Assembly: GCA_910576125.1 (NCBI GenBank)
Contig: CAJTHM010000017.1
Span: 1-64,000 of the forward strand
Direction: 5' to 3'
Source: Lachnospiraceae bacterium
Lineage (GTDB): Bacteria; Bacillota; Clostridia; Lachnospirales; Lachnospiraceae
DNA: 64,000 bases
Shown: piece by piece, positions 33,868 through 42,795 of the stretch
How positions within the stretch are numbered: the stretch's first letter is position 1
How the letters are laid out: each line of letters begins with the position of its first letter
Made by a program: the position numbers and the translations under genes
Notes under the pieces: generated by a model
What the model saw: only the letters and a program-made list of their open reading frames with translations
Databases searched by the model: none
Told to the model about the DNA's origin: nothing

Positions 33868-35658
33868 TCAAGCCGAAACGAATGCATCGTCTTTCCCGGC
33901 ATGTATCGAAAAATAGACCCATCCAATCAGCAATGGCACAGACGCCACTGTCGGCAGTTCATAGCGTATCGCCCCAGCCATGGGAGACGCCAAACAGACC
34001 AGGATATTCATAACGGACGGCACCAGGAGAATCAATGCACTATACCTGCGGTGTTTGATCAAAAGCATTATCAGAATCGCCACAATCCATGTATACATTC
34101 CCGGTGTACACAAATACTTTACCAGCGGCATCACCATGCTCATATTCCATACCATGACAAGCACATTGGACACATTCAGGGAAAATACATGGTGCACGCC
34201 AAGCTCTTTCATATAATCATAATGCTCCAGCTGAATCCACGCTTCTATATTCTGGGACACTGGCGCCAGATACCCGTAGCATTTGTTGATGAACGCCGAA
34301 AAGTAAGTGCCGGGATGCTTAAAAAACATGCGGAACCATACGCCAAAATATTCATCCATCGCGATACCCTTACAATGATTCTTGATCGGGTCCGACAGAA
34401 CCGGATTATAACTGAAAAGGGCGTCATAGTCAAATACCTTCCCAAGAATCTCTTTCTCCTGCTCCGTGACCTCATCCGGATACTCGCAGACATATCTGGC
34501 CGTCTGCTGAAAGGGAATGCTCAGCGGTTCCACCACTGACGCTCCCCGGACTCCCAAAGCAGGATACAGCCCTCTCATCACGCTTTCATATGCAGCCAGG
34601 ACAATCAGCGATACCGCCGCGATTCTCTTTCTGGATATCCCCCTGAAACGGATTGCCAGAAGAACCAGCGCGGGCAGCACCGCATGTATTCCATTGTTAC
34701 GCAAAAAAACTGCTCCCAGGCTGCTGCAGGTCAGAAAAACTGCCTCTTTTTTGCCGCATTCTTTCCGAATCAGAATCTCCAGCATACAGATAGTCTGCAG
34801 CAGAGCGATTTCCGCATAGAAAAGGTCCTTTTCCAGCCATTGGGCATAAGTCCCCCACAGCGGAGTGAACGCGAATAAGGCGATTCCCAGCAGGCACCAT
34901 TTGATTGGAATCCCCAAATCCTTCAGTTTTTTCATACTTAAGGAAAATATCAGCGCCCCTGCGCATGTCTGCATGAGGCAGTATAGAAAAAAGCCGAAAT
35001 TAGCATCCACCAGCAAGCGTCCCACAGAAAAAAGGCTGCCCATAATCACCGAAGACAGCGGCGGATGTCCTACAGCCCATTGTTCCTCTCCGAAAAACTC
35101 TTTGAGCTGCAAAATACTGTCAGGGCAATCGGATCCCGGATAATTCATCACAATCCAGGGAAGCCATCCCAAAAAAATAATACAGAAACCAATCAACAGA
35201 AAATGCTTGTCCAGTATAAGCAGAAAGCCATTCTTTTCTGTCTTTGCCGACTCCATAATGTTTTGATTGAACAGATGATAGACACATCTGAGAATCCCAT
35301 ACAAAATAATCCAGATACCTATTATACAAAAGCAGGATATCATGAACTGATAGCTGTTCTCAAACAGAAAATCCGCAGAATCAAATTTTTTAAAGCTGAT
35401 TGACGCAACCAACATCACAGAAAGGATAAGTGAAAAAAGAAGAGAGCCGATATCCGGCTTATCATCTTTCTTTTTCACAAAACGCAACATGATGAACACT
35501 GCAGCAAATACGAACAAATCTGTGTACTCAGGTCCGTAAAAAGTACCATACAGCTTATGCATTCCATTGAGCAGAGCCGAATCGGGAAAACTACCGACAA
35601 ATATCTCAAATCTACAGTGCAGCGCAAAGACAGCCACCAAAGACAGCAAAATCTCCAT
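33868..35658 (-). CDS. DUF6020-like polytopic membrane protein
   Basis: A 596-residue protein with about 12 or more hydrophobic helices. 'PWIVMNYPGSDCPDSILQ' and 'GHPPLSSVIMGSLFSVGRLL' form the large loop with acidic and histidine residues typical of GT-C-fold glycosyltransferase-like proteins, and the whole resembles DUF6020 proteins of Clostridia. It may add sugars to a cell-surface polymer from a lipid donor; unproven. The ATG at 35658 follows GGGGGATATAGG. It lies 61 nt after nrdG and 32 nt before dut, an unexpected position for an envelope gene. Confidence 0.75.
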   Translation of the reverse strand: MEILLSLVAVFALHCRFEIFVGSFPDSALLNGMHKLYGTFYGPEYTDLFVFAAVFIMLRFVKKKDDKPDIGSLLFSLILSVMLVASISFKKFDSADFLFENSYQFMISCFCIIGIWIILYGILRCVYHLFNQNIMESAKTEKNGFLLILDKHFLLIGFCIIFLGWLPWIVMNYPGSDCPDSILQLKEFFGEEQWAVGHPPLSSVIMGSLFSVGRLLVDANFGFFLYCLMQTCAGALIFSLSMKKLKDLGIPIKWCLLGIALFAFTPLWGTYAQWLEKDLFYAEIALLQTICMLEILIRKECGKKEAVFLTCSSLGAVFLRNNGIHAVLPALVLLAIRFRGISRKRIAAVSLIVLAAYESVMRGLYPALGVRGASVVEPLSIPFQQTARYVCEYPDEVTEQEKEILGKVFDYDALFSYNPVLSDPIKNHCKGIAMDEYFGVWFRMFFKHPGTYFSAFINKCYGYLAPVSQNIEAWIQLEHYDYMKELGVHHVFSLNVSNVLVMVWNMSMVMPLVKYLCTPGMYTWIVAILIMLLIKHRRYSALILLVPSVMNILVCLASPMAGAIRYELPTVASVPLLIGWVYFSIHAGKDDAFVSA

Positions 35659-35719
35659 CCTATATCCCCCTTCTGTGCCAGGATTGCATCCAGTGCCATA
35701 AATGGCCCCCTTATGCCTG

Positions 35720-36280
35720 TCAGTCACAGCATCCACATATATTATCCGGCTTATCCGCTATTGTATACTCCTGCTCATAATCGCCGCAGTGAATCACCGG
35801 CACAGAGGGGTCTTCCCGGGCCAGCGTCCTCTGCACATCTATCACCCGCTGGTTCGCGCTGCCTTTCCAGAGAAGCTTCACATCTTTCTCATCCTCATGG
35901 AATTCCCCGTCTACCAGCACATCAATGTACTTCATCATAGGATAATGCAGGATATCCTCCCAGCTGTCGCCCGTGTAGAGCCAAATCGTCTTTTCCGGAT
36001 GTCTCTCCTTGATTTCAGCCATCAATCCCCTTACATCCAGCCTATTGGCAGGGTGCAGAGGGTCTCCCCCGGAAAAAGTGATGCCGGAGATATAGCTTTT
36101 CCCTAACTCCTCAAAAATCTCATCCCGGGCCGCCTTATCAAACAGCAGCCCTCCGTCCGGATCCCAGGTCAAGGGATTCTGGCAGCCCTTGCAGCAATGG
36201 TTGCAGCCGACCAGCCAGAGCACCACCCTCAGGCCATCGCCATTCAGCATATCATCAGACGTTATATTGTGATATCTCAT
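35720..36280 (-). CDS. nrdG: Anaerobic ribonucleotide reductase activase
   Basis: A 186-residue radical-SAM enzyme that uses a 4Fe-4S cluster and S-adenosylmethionine to create the glycyl radical in NrdD. The cluster motif CxxxCxxC is 'CNHCCKGC' near residue 26-33, and 'GITFSGGDPL' is the SAM-binding glycine stretch. The start 'MRYHNITSDDMLNGDGLRVV' is typical for the family. It follows nrdD by 11 nt, so they are expressed together. Oxygen-sensitive, as expected for a strict anaerobe. Confidence 0.95.
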   Translation of the reverse strand: MRYHNITSDDMLNGDGLRVVLWLVGCNHCCKGCQNPLTWDPDGGLLFDKAARDEIFEELGKSYISGITFSGGDPLHPANRLDVRGLMAEIKERHPEKTIWLYTGDSWEDILHYPMMKYIDVLVDGEFHEDEKDVKLLWKGSANQRVIDVQRTLAREDPSVPVIHCGDYEQEYTIADKPDNICGCCD

Positions 36281-36291
36281 ATTAATGCTCC

Positions 36292-38481
36292 CTACATGCT
36301 CCTGCGCTCCGCAATCTCCGCCATCTTCGCGTCATTCAGCCTGGTGTCCCCATGCACCCTGGAATAGGACAGATAGCCGTTCATGCGGTCAATCTTGGTC
36401 AGGTTGCGGCTGCCGCACTTGGGGCACACGTCCATCTCCAGCTCCTGATGGCCGCAGTCATCGCAGTAAGCCAAAGACAGGTTGACCCCCTCGTAAAAGC
36501 CCAAATCCATGGCCCGGCGAATCAGCGTCCTTATCGCTTCAATGTTATAATCTATAGGATATTTCACATACTGAATCTTCCCGCCATTGCTCAAATCCCA
36601 GAAACGATTCTCCAGATTCTGCTTCTGGATAGGCGTAATGTCCTCCGCCACATGGCAATGGAAGCTGTTGCTCACATATTCCCTGTCGGAGACGCCCTCT
36701 ATGATACCGTATTTATTGCGGAACTGCTTCACCTGCAGCCCGCACAAATTCTCCGCAGGCGTGCCGTAGATGGCGTACAGATTGCCGTCCTCTTCCTTGA
36801 ATTCATTGATCCGCTTGTTGATGTACTCCAGCACCTCCACGGCAAACTCCCCGTCCTCCACCAGGGACTTGCCATTGTACAGCTCCTGCAGCTCATTCAG
36901 CGCCGTGATGCCGAAGCTGGCAGTGGCAGACTTCAATAGCGGCTTTATCTTGTCCGTGAGCTTCAGGTGCCCGCCCAGGAAGCCGCCCTCGCAGTAAGCC
37001 AAAGGATTCGTGGAGGCCCGCATCTCGCCCAGATAGGCATAGGTACGGATGTGGAGCTGGCGGATCAGATTCAGATAATAGTCCAGCACCTTGTAAAAGT
37101 CCCGGCTCTCCTTCCTGGCCTTTGCCAGAATCATGGGCAGATGCAGCGACACCGCCCCGATGTTGAACCGTCCCACGAACACAGGTTTGTCCTGGTCGTC
37201 AGCCGGGTGCATGCCCCCTCTCTCATACCAGGGGGACAGGAACGCCCTGCAGCCCATGGGGGACACGATGCGCCCGTACTGCTTGTACATGCTGGCCACA
37301 TATCCTTTTCCCGTCAGGCTCAGCCAGTCAGGATACATGGTCTTGGCGGAACACTGCACTCCAGCCTCGAACACATCCTCCAGGGGCTTGCCCGGCCCAT
37401 GAAGATTCTCATCGTATAAGAACACAATCTTTGGAAACAGCACCGGCTTTTTATGCTCTTTCTTGCCTTGGCCGCCTTTTCTCACTTCCAGCATAGTCAT
37501 GGTGGCCAGTTTGGCGAACCGTCCAGTCCCTGTGCCCGCAGTCACCGTGATGAAAGGATAGTCTCCTCTGCTGCTTCCCACTGTGTTGAATTTATACTCC
37601 CAGCCCTGGAAGCCCTGCTCATACTCCCTGACTACATCCGCGTAGGCTTCCGCTTCTGCGGCTTCTTTCTCTATGCCCAGGCGCTGGTATTTCTCGATAT
37701 ATCGATGATAGGACTTCTCAGCATAAGGCTCCAGTATCAGATCCACGCTGGGAACGGTAAATCCGCCGTACTGCTGGCTGGCGGCGCTGAGCACGATATC
37801 CCCGATGACGTCGAAAGCCACGTCCAGAGATTTCGGCTCATTGTACCACACATTCCCCATCTCGAAGCCGCCGCTCAAGACGTTCTGCACGTCGAACAGG
37901 CAGCAGTTCATGGTATCCCTCCTGGCGGACATGTCATGGACATAGATATAGCCGTCCCGACAGGCCTGGATTTCCTCTGTGGTCATGAAGAACTTCTGGT
38001 ACAGCTCCTTGTTCAGCTGGTTGAATACCAGGCTCCTCTTGGTGGCCACCAGGGCAGAGTCCGTGTTGGCATTCTCCTTGTCGCCGATGTACATGATGGA
38101 CTGGCTCTTCTTGTACACATCGTCCAGCATGCGCACGAAATCCTGCTTATAGTTGCGGTAGTCCCGGTAACTCTTGGCCACTACCGGCTTCACCTGCTCC
38201 AGGGCGCTCTCTACGATATTATGCATGACAGGTATCGGAACTTCGTCCATCCCCAGCTCGTCCACCTTATCGATCACATGCTGACAGATAAGGCTCTCCT
38301 CCTCTACGGTAAATTTCGCCAGGGCCCTGTACGCGCTCTTGGCCACGGCACTGATCACTTTCTGTACGTTGAAAGCCTCTTTGCTGCCGTCCTTTTTGAT
38401 CACGCACACTTCCCTGGCGGGCTTGTACTTCTCTCCATAGTTGATGTTCTCTGCAGCTGTCTGACTCTGTTCCATGTTCAT
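36292..38481 (-). CDS. nrdD: Anaerobic ribonucleoside-triphosphate reductase
   Basis: A 729-residue class III reductase that makes deoxyribonucleoside triphosphates without oxygen. An N-terminal ATP-cone (about residues 25-115, 'VIKKDGSKEAFNVQKVISAV') senses ATP/dATP. The catalytic barrel has the substrate cysteine region 'MGCRAFLSPWYE', the C-terminal zinc site is 'CDDCG' and 'CPKCG', and the glycyl radical site is in 'RMNGYLSYS'. The length fits the family. I use the ATG at 38481, in frame with 'MNMEQSQ'; AAGGAG lies about 13 nt upstream. Tandem NrdR boxes upstream imply repression when dATP is high. Confidence 0.95.
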   Translation of the reverse strand: MNMEQSQTAAENINYGEKYKPAREVCVIKKDGSKEAFNVQKVISAVAKSAYRALAKFTVEEESLICQHVIDKVDELGMDEVPIPVMHNIVESALEQVKPVVAKSYRDYRNYKQDFVRMLDDVYKKSQSIMYIGDKENANTDSALVATKRSLVFNQLNKELYQKFFMTTEEIQACRDGYIYVHDMSARRDTMNCCLFDVQNVLSGGFEMGNVWYNEPKSLDVAFDVIGDIVLSAASQQYGGFTVPSVDLILEPYAEKSYHRYIEKYQRLGIEKEAAEAEAYADVVREYEQGFQGWEYKFNTVGSSRGDYPFITVTAGTGTGRFAKLATMTMLEVRKGGQGKKEHKKPVLFPKIVFLYDENLHGPGKPLEDVFEAGVQCSAKTMYPDWLSLTGKGYVASMYKQYGRIVSPMGCRAFLSPWYERGGMHPADDQDKPVFVGRFNIGAVSLHLPMILAKARKESRDFYKVLDYYLNLIRQLHIRTYAYLGEMRASTNPLAYCEGGFLGGHLKLTDKIKPLLKSATASFGITALNELQELYNGKSLVEDGEFAVEVLEYINKRINEFKEEDGNLYAIYGTPAENLCGLQVKQFRNKYGIIEGVSDREYVSNSFHCHVAEDITPIQKQNLENRFWDLSNGGKIQYVKYPIDYNIEAIRTLIRRAMDLGFYEGVNLSLAYCDDCGHQELEMDVCPKCGSRNLTKIDRMNGYLSYSRVHGDTRLNDAKMAEIAERRSM

Positions 38482-38602
38482 AGCCCCATCCCTTCTCCTT
38501 ACCAGCATCCGCGCATTCCATCAGGATATTTTGGGAATGCCCTTGTTCCACAGAATCGCTTTTGTTCCATGAAAATACCTGCTTTCCTAAGACGCTTTTT
38601 TA

Positions 38603-38649
38603 ATACAAAATATAGTGTTCCGTCTTTTCCGAATTCCAATATATTGTGC
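38603..38649 (-). promoter_or_regulatory. Tandem NrdR boxes upstream of nrdD
   Basis: 38603-38618 (ATACAAAATATAGTGT) matches the NrdR consensus ACACWATATATWGTGT at 14 of 16 positions, and 38634-38649 (TTCCAATATATTGTGC) at 12 of 16. Their starts are 31 bp apart, the usual three-turn spacing for paired NrdR boxes. They lie about 120-170 bp before the nrdD start and overlap AT-rich promoter-like DNA. The NrdR repressor itself is not encoded in the window. The remaining 38650-38797 stretch shows nothing else. Confidence 0.75.
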
Positions 38650-38797
38650 CGTGTACATACCAGTATATGAAAAAAGGGAATGCTTGTCAATCTTTGGTTT
38701 AGAGATGCTTTATTGTTTGAATTACGTTTGTCCGGTAAAAAAGGCCAGCGTTTCCCAGGTTCCGCCAGGAACCCGGGACGCCGGCTGTCATGTCCGC

Positions 38798-41137
38798 CTA
38801 AGACGCGTCTGCCCCAAATTCAATTGCGTCTGCCACAAATCCAATGGAGATGCTGCCCTTTACATTTCCCAAATCCCCATCCGTCGCCCGGAGAAACAGC
38901 TTATAGGTTCCGGGCTTTGCCAGCGGGCGGAGGGTAAAGCTGGCGATGCATTCCAGGCCTTCATCTTCCTGACGCCGATTCTCCACAGTCCAATAGGTGG
39001 TTTCCAAAGATTCTTCCCCGGGTTCGGCGAAGCCCACCTGCATACCGTTTCCCGTCTCCGCCCGGACGGCATACCAAAGCCTGTCGCCCTCGGACAGGGT
39101 GTACTCCCCCAGATAAACCACCCGGCCCTCGGCTACACTCTCCAGGTCCACCGGGATGACCCGGGGATACCAGGTTCTGCCGCCGGCAGATTGATGCCAA
39201 CCGTCGCTGTCATCGTCGCTGTCCCCGTCATCCTGCCCATCGTCATCCCTGTCATCCCCCGCTTCATCGCCTCTGTCGCCATCCCCGTCCCGTACGTCCT
39301 CATCATCATGACCCTCAAGCAGCTCAGCCACTTCCGCGTCCGTCATGTAATCAGCGCCTGTAATCTGATTGTCCCCATCGCGGATAATCTTGATATTGAC
39401 GGTTCCCGCCGGGTTCATGTTCAGCGTCCAGAAAGCCTTGCCGGGCCGGATGTCCAGAAAGATATCGACCAGCTGCCCCTGGTAGTAATAATTCTTGCCG
39501 TCCATCGTGACACCTACCGCCCGGTATTCCGCCGCCTGCGCTTCCTCCCACTCTTTTTCCCATTCTTCTTTCAGTTCGTCAAATTCGTCCTCCCGGTTCA
39601 GCGCGTTGAACAGCATGGACTGGAAACTCCACTTTTCGTCCTCCAACGCCTTACTCAGCCATTTGTCCAGCGCCTCCTCGCTCATATGCATGGCCAGGAC
39701 AGAAAAGCAAGAGATGTCGTCGTCCCTGTAGGCTTTGTCCGCATAGCGCTGAATCAAAGCACCGTCTTCGTCCAGCAGATTGACCGCGGCGCTCCAGAAT
39801 CCGATTTGATCATCGGCGTAAATCCTGTCCAGCCATTTGTCCTGCGCCTCTTCGTCCAGCCGGGAGAAAGCGATTTGGAACAGGGGCAGGCTGCCAGCCT
39901 CATAGTACCGCTCTGCCTGGGAATCATAATCCTTGTCATCCGCTCCTGTCCCCGCCCGGGCGGGAGAGCCGTCCCTGATTTCGTCGCCGGTCCCGTTCCC
40001 GGCTCCAGCCCCGCTCCCATATCCGCTTCCCTGCCCGGACACCGACTCCCCGCCGGATGGCTGCCCGGCTGCGGCGGCAATGGGGTAAACGCCCACGAAA
40101 GCCGCCCCTAAAACCACGCACAGCGTCAGCGCGCCTGTCAAGATCCGTATCGCTTTCGATTTCTTCCTGAAATGCATGATGGCACCTAACCTTTCTTTCA
40201 ATAGCTGCTTATTTTCATTCAAAGTGACCGCGCCGACACTTTCCCTGTATTTCCCCACCGCCGCCATAGCGTCAAGCAAGGTCTTCCCATAGTCCCGCGC
40301 ATCGCCGCCCATTTTTGCCAGAACGGCTTCGTCGCAGGAAAACTCACCGGCCTTTGTAATCTCCTGCCCCATCAGATGCACCAGAGGATTGAACCAATGC
40401 AGACAGACCGTCACCTGTACCAGCCACTTATAGAACATATCCCCCCGCCTGTAATGCGTCAGCTCATGCAGAACGATATAATAAAAATCTTTTTCAGAAA
40501 TATCCGTCTCCGGCAGAACGATGCACGGACGGAAGAAGCCGATCAGCAGCGGCGAAGAGATTAGCGGACTGACCCATAGCTCTACCGGCCTTTTGACGCC
40601 TGCCTGCTCTGCCGCCGCGGAAAACCGGTCCAATACCGCAATGTCAGGAACCGGCGCAGCCCCGGCGCGAAGATACCGGACAAAGCCCTGATAGATTGTC
40701 ACTTTCCGTATCAGCAGACCCAGCGCCGCCCCCAGCCAGACCAGCCAGGCATGCTCTGTCAGCCCCGCCCAGAAATCCCGGAACAGATGAGCGGACGGCA
40801 ACGCCTCCGCCTCATCGACTACATTTTCATCGTCTTCCCCTGTCTCCATAAAAGGGACAGAAACGCTTCCCGCCGCATCCGGCAGAGCCTGCTGCATATC
40901 GGCCGTCCCGGTCATCGTCTGGCTGATGGCCCGGTCTACGTCCTGATAGGCATTTCCCAGCAGATTCGTCTCCGGCCCGAAAGGAAACAGCAGCCGCAGA
41001 ACGGCCACCAGCCAAATGTAATACTGCCATTGCCGGCTGATTCTGTCCTTCACAAATCTTTTGCCCAAAAACAGAACCAGAATCAAGAGCCCGCCGGAAA
41101 AGGACATGGACAAAATAAGTTTCAAAACAGTGTTCAT
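38798..41137 (-). CDS. BlaR1/MecR1-type M56 membrane metallopeptidase
   Basis: A 779-residue membrane antirepressor. Helices lie near residues 5-25, 37-53, 128-146 and 332-354; the zinc site is 'HELTH' at 224-228 with the third ligand in 'EFSCDE' (264-270). In the family, a signal on the outer domain activates the protease, which cleaves the BlaI-type repressor. The outer part (355-779) is not a penicillin-binding domain: it has a Gly/Ser linker, three degenerate repeats of about 30 residues (419-510, each around 'LDEEAQDKWLDRIY' or 'MSEEALDKWLSKAL'), an aspartate-rich run (611-645) and a final beta-rich domain. It overlaps the repressor gene by 4 nt. Confidence 0.88.
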   Translation of the reverse strand: MNTVLKLILSMSFSGGLLILVLFLGKRFVKDRISRQWQYYIWLVAVLRLLFPFGPETNLLGNAYQDVDRAISQTMTGTADMQQALPDAAGSVSVPFMETGEDDENVVDEAEALPSAHLFRDFWAGLTEHAWLVWLGAALGLLIRKVTIYQGFVRYLRAGAAPVPDIAVLDRFSAAAEQAGVKRPVELWVSPLISSPLLIGFFRPCIVLPETDISEKDFYYIVLHELTHYRRGDMFYKWLVQVTVCLHWFNPLVHLMGQEITKAGEFSCDEAVLAKMGGDARDYGKTLLDAMAAVGKYRESVGAVTLNENKQLLKERLGAIMHFRKKSKAIRILTGALTLCVVLGAAFVGVYPIAAAAGQPSGGESVSGQGSGYGSGAGAGNGTGDEIRDGSPARAGTGADDKDYDSQAERYYEAGSLPLFQIAFSRLDEEAQDKWLDRIYADDQIGFWSAAVNLLDEDGALIQRYADKAYRDDDISCFSVLAMHMSEEALDKWLSKALEDEKWSFQSMLFNALNREDEFDELKEEWEKEWEEAQAAEYRAVGVTMDGKNYYYQGQLVDIFLDIRPGKAFWTLNMNPAGTVNIKIIRDGDNQITGADYMTDAEVAELLEGHDDEDVRDGDGDRGDEAGDDRDDDGQDDGDSDDDSDGWHQSAGGRTWYPRVIPVDLESVAEGRVVYLGEYTLSEGDRLWYAVRAETGNGMQVGFAEPGEESLETTYWTVENRRQEDEGLECIASFTLRPLAKPGTYKLFLRATDGDLGNVKGSISIGFVADAIEFGADAS

Positions 41138-41517
41138 GGCTTCTCCTCCCCCTGCTCCAGCAGCTTCCTCAATTCCTCGTGCTCCTCCTCTGTCAGCAAA
41201 TCGCCTGAAATCAGGTTGGAGACCAGCCCTTTCACGCTCCCCTCATAGATTTTGTCCAGAAAGCTTTTCGTCTGTGCCGTCTGGTACGCCGTCTCCGAGA
41301 CCAGCGCGGTGTATTCGTTCCGGCGGCCGATCTTCCTGGCGCTCAGATAGCCCTTGGCAATCAGCCGCGACAACAGCACAATCAGGGTATTCTTCTGGCA
41401 GGGCTTCCCCCTGGACGCCAGGCCGTCCATAATATAGGAAAAAAGCGTCACATCCTCCGGGTTTCCCCATACGATTTTCATGATTTCAAGTTCGGCATCC
41501 GATATCTGCTGTACCAT
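41134..41517 (-). CDS. BlaI/MecI family repressor
   Basis: A 127-residue winged-helix repressor with a C-terminal dimerisation helix pair, cleaved in the family by the partner M56 protease. 'ISDAELEIMKIVWGNPED' and 'KNTLIVLLSRLIAKGYLSAR' are the family core. The ATG at 41517 has AAGGAGG 8 nt before it, so it is preferred over ATGs at 41544 and 41577. It is translationally coupled (ATGA) to the membrane sensor gene. A consensus promoter with a GACA/TGTC operator-like dyad precedes it. Confidence 0.92.
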   Translation of the reverse strand: MVQQISDAELEIMKIVWGNPEDVTLFSYIMDGLASRGKPCQKNTLIVLLSRLIAKGYLSARKIGRRNEYTALVSETAYQTAQTKSFLDKIYEGSVKGLVSNLISGDLLTEEEHEELRKLLEQGEEKP

Positions 41518-41539
41518 ATCCGCATCCTCCTTAATGTAT

Positions 41540-41588
41540 GACATTGTGTCGACTATTAAAATATAACACAGCGTCATCCTACTGTCAA
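41540..41588 (-). promoter_or_regulatory. blaI promoter and operator-like dyad
   Basis: Minus-strand TTGACA (41583-41588), 17-bp spacer and TATATT (41560-41565). GACACAATGTC at 41540-41550 is a GACA-N3-TGTC palindrome over the likely transcription start; it resembles the ACA/TGT dyads bound by BlaI and MecI, suggesting autorepression. Confidence 0.7.
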
Positions 41589-41696
41589 GCCCTTTCGGAC
41601 TAATGTACCAAATCCGGATAATTTCACTTTGCTGTCCTTTTAAGGCTCCCTTTTCACAGAACCACCCATAAACAGTTTGGGCACATCCCGCTCTTT

Positions 41697-41730
41697 GAAT
41701 AAAAACAGGCAGCAGGAACCTCCTGCTGCC
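41697..41730 (-). terminator. Terminator after the WYL regulator gene
   Basis: A perfect 9-bp stem (GGCAGCAGG at 41708-41716 against 41722-41730) with a 5-nt loop is followed by a T run on the minus strand, 15 nt after the gene's stop. Confidence 0.85.
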
Positions 41731-41744
41731 ATAACATTTTAGAA

Positions 41745-42737
41745 TTAATCATCCGACATAGAGGACATGATATCCGCCAGCCAGCCCCTGTACTGCACCC
41801 TGACGGCATCGGGACTCACTACCTCCACATCCTTTCCTATGCCCGCCAGCCAGCCGAAGAACTGGCCGCTCACCGTCACTTTCGCCCGGACGCGGAAACG
41901 CCCCTCCGGCATCTGCCGGATATCCGCCTCTCTCCCGAAGCGGTCCAGCACCACGCCCACCAGCCTGTCGGGAAGCTGCAGTGTCACCACCGCCTCTTTT
42001 CCTCCATACATGCCGAACACCTGATTGGTATAGGCGGCCAGGTCCACCTTTTCGAACTGTTCCAGCCCCTCCCTGGCCTCCCTGCACACCTCTACCTTTC
42101 CCATCTTGTCCACCCTGTAGTGCTTCATGCAGGCATCCCTGCCGTCATAGGCGGCCAGATAATAATTCTCGTCCTGCCAGATCAGCGCCCAGGGGCTCAC
42201 CGTCCTTTCACTGTTGTTTCTGGGCACCAGCTCCTTTTTCAGGTTCCAGTCCAGGTATTGGAAAGAAATCTGCCTGTTCTCCTGTATGGCCCTGTGGATA
42301 TTGTCGATGCTGTAGTAGACGCTCTCGTTCTCCGTCTTGATGCGCCCGGCCACGTACACCTGGCGCTGCAGCTTCCCGGCATCGTATTTTCCGGCCATCT
42401 GCTCCAGCTTCCTGATCAGGCTCCGGGATTTCTTCGTGGTGAGGAACCGGGATGACTGCACAGCGTCCACTAAAAGCTTCAGCTCCGCCAGCTCGAACTC
42501 CCTGCCGGCCATGTAATAGCCGCCGCCCAGCCGACTGTGGACTTGTACGATATCGTAGCCGAAATCACACAGTTTTTCCATATCATCGTAGACGCTCTTG
42601 CGCTCGGAATGGATGCCATTGGCCTCCAGATGGGCGATGATGTCCGCCGTGCTGGCGGGATGGTGTTCATCGGTATTCTCCGATAAGAACTTCACGATAT
42701 ACAGAAGCTTCAGCTTCTGTCCAGATGCCCTGGCCAT
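41745..42737 (-). CDS. WYL-domain transcriptional regulator
   Basis: A 330-residue YafY-type regulator. N-terminal helix-turn-helix (about residues 5-75, 'TADIIAHLEANGIHSERKSV'), central WYL domain (about 140-215) with 'PWALIWQDENYYLAAYD', the variant of the W-Y-L ligand-binding core, and a C-terminal WCX extension ending near residue 325. Members sense nucleotides, single-stranded DNA or other ligands; target genes are unknown. It appears to be a single gene with its own terminator; the HAD gene ends 58 nt upstream. Confidence 0.88.
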   Translation of the reverse strand: MARASGQKLKLLYIVKFLSENTDEHHPASTADIIAHLEANGIHSERKSVYDDMEKLCDFGYDIVQVHSRLGGGYYMAGREFELAELKLLVDAVQSSRFLTTKKSRSLIRKLEQMAGKYDAGKLQRQVYVAGRIKTENESVYYSIDNIHRAIQENRQISFQYLDWNLKKELVPRNNSERTVSPWALIWQDENYYLAAYDGRDACMKHYRVDKMGKVEVCREAREGLEQFEKVDLAAYTNQVFGMYGGKEAVVTLQLPDRLVGVVLDRFGREADIRQMPEGRFRVRAKVTVSGQFFGWLAGIGKDVEVVSPDAVRVQYRGWLADIMSSMSDD

Positions 42738-42795
42738 ATCCTTCTCTATCCTTTCTGCCCTGCGCCGAACTCAAGCGCTGTTCTCCGCGCTCCCG

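Noticed and set aside
37453..38670. 405-codon plus-strand frame
   Set aside because: Antisense to nrdD, which has every expected motif; the translation shows no family features.
38615..40111. 498-codon plus-strand frame
   Set aside because: It lies wholly opposite the M56 sensor gene, has no ribosome binding site and reads as low-complexity valine/proline/arginine sequence, an artefact of the GC-rich codons on the other strand.
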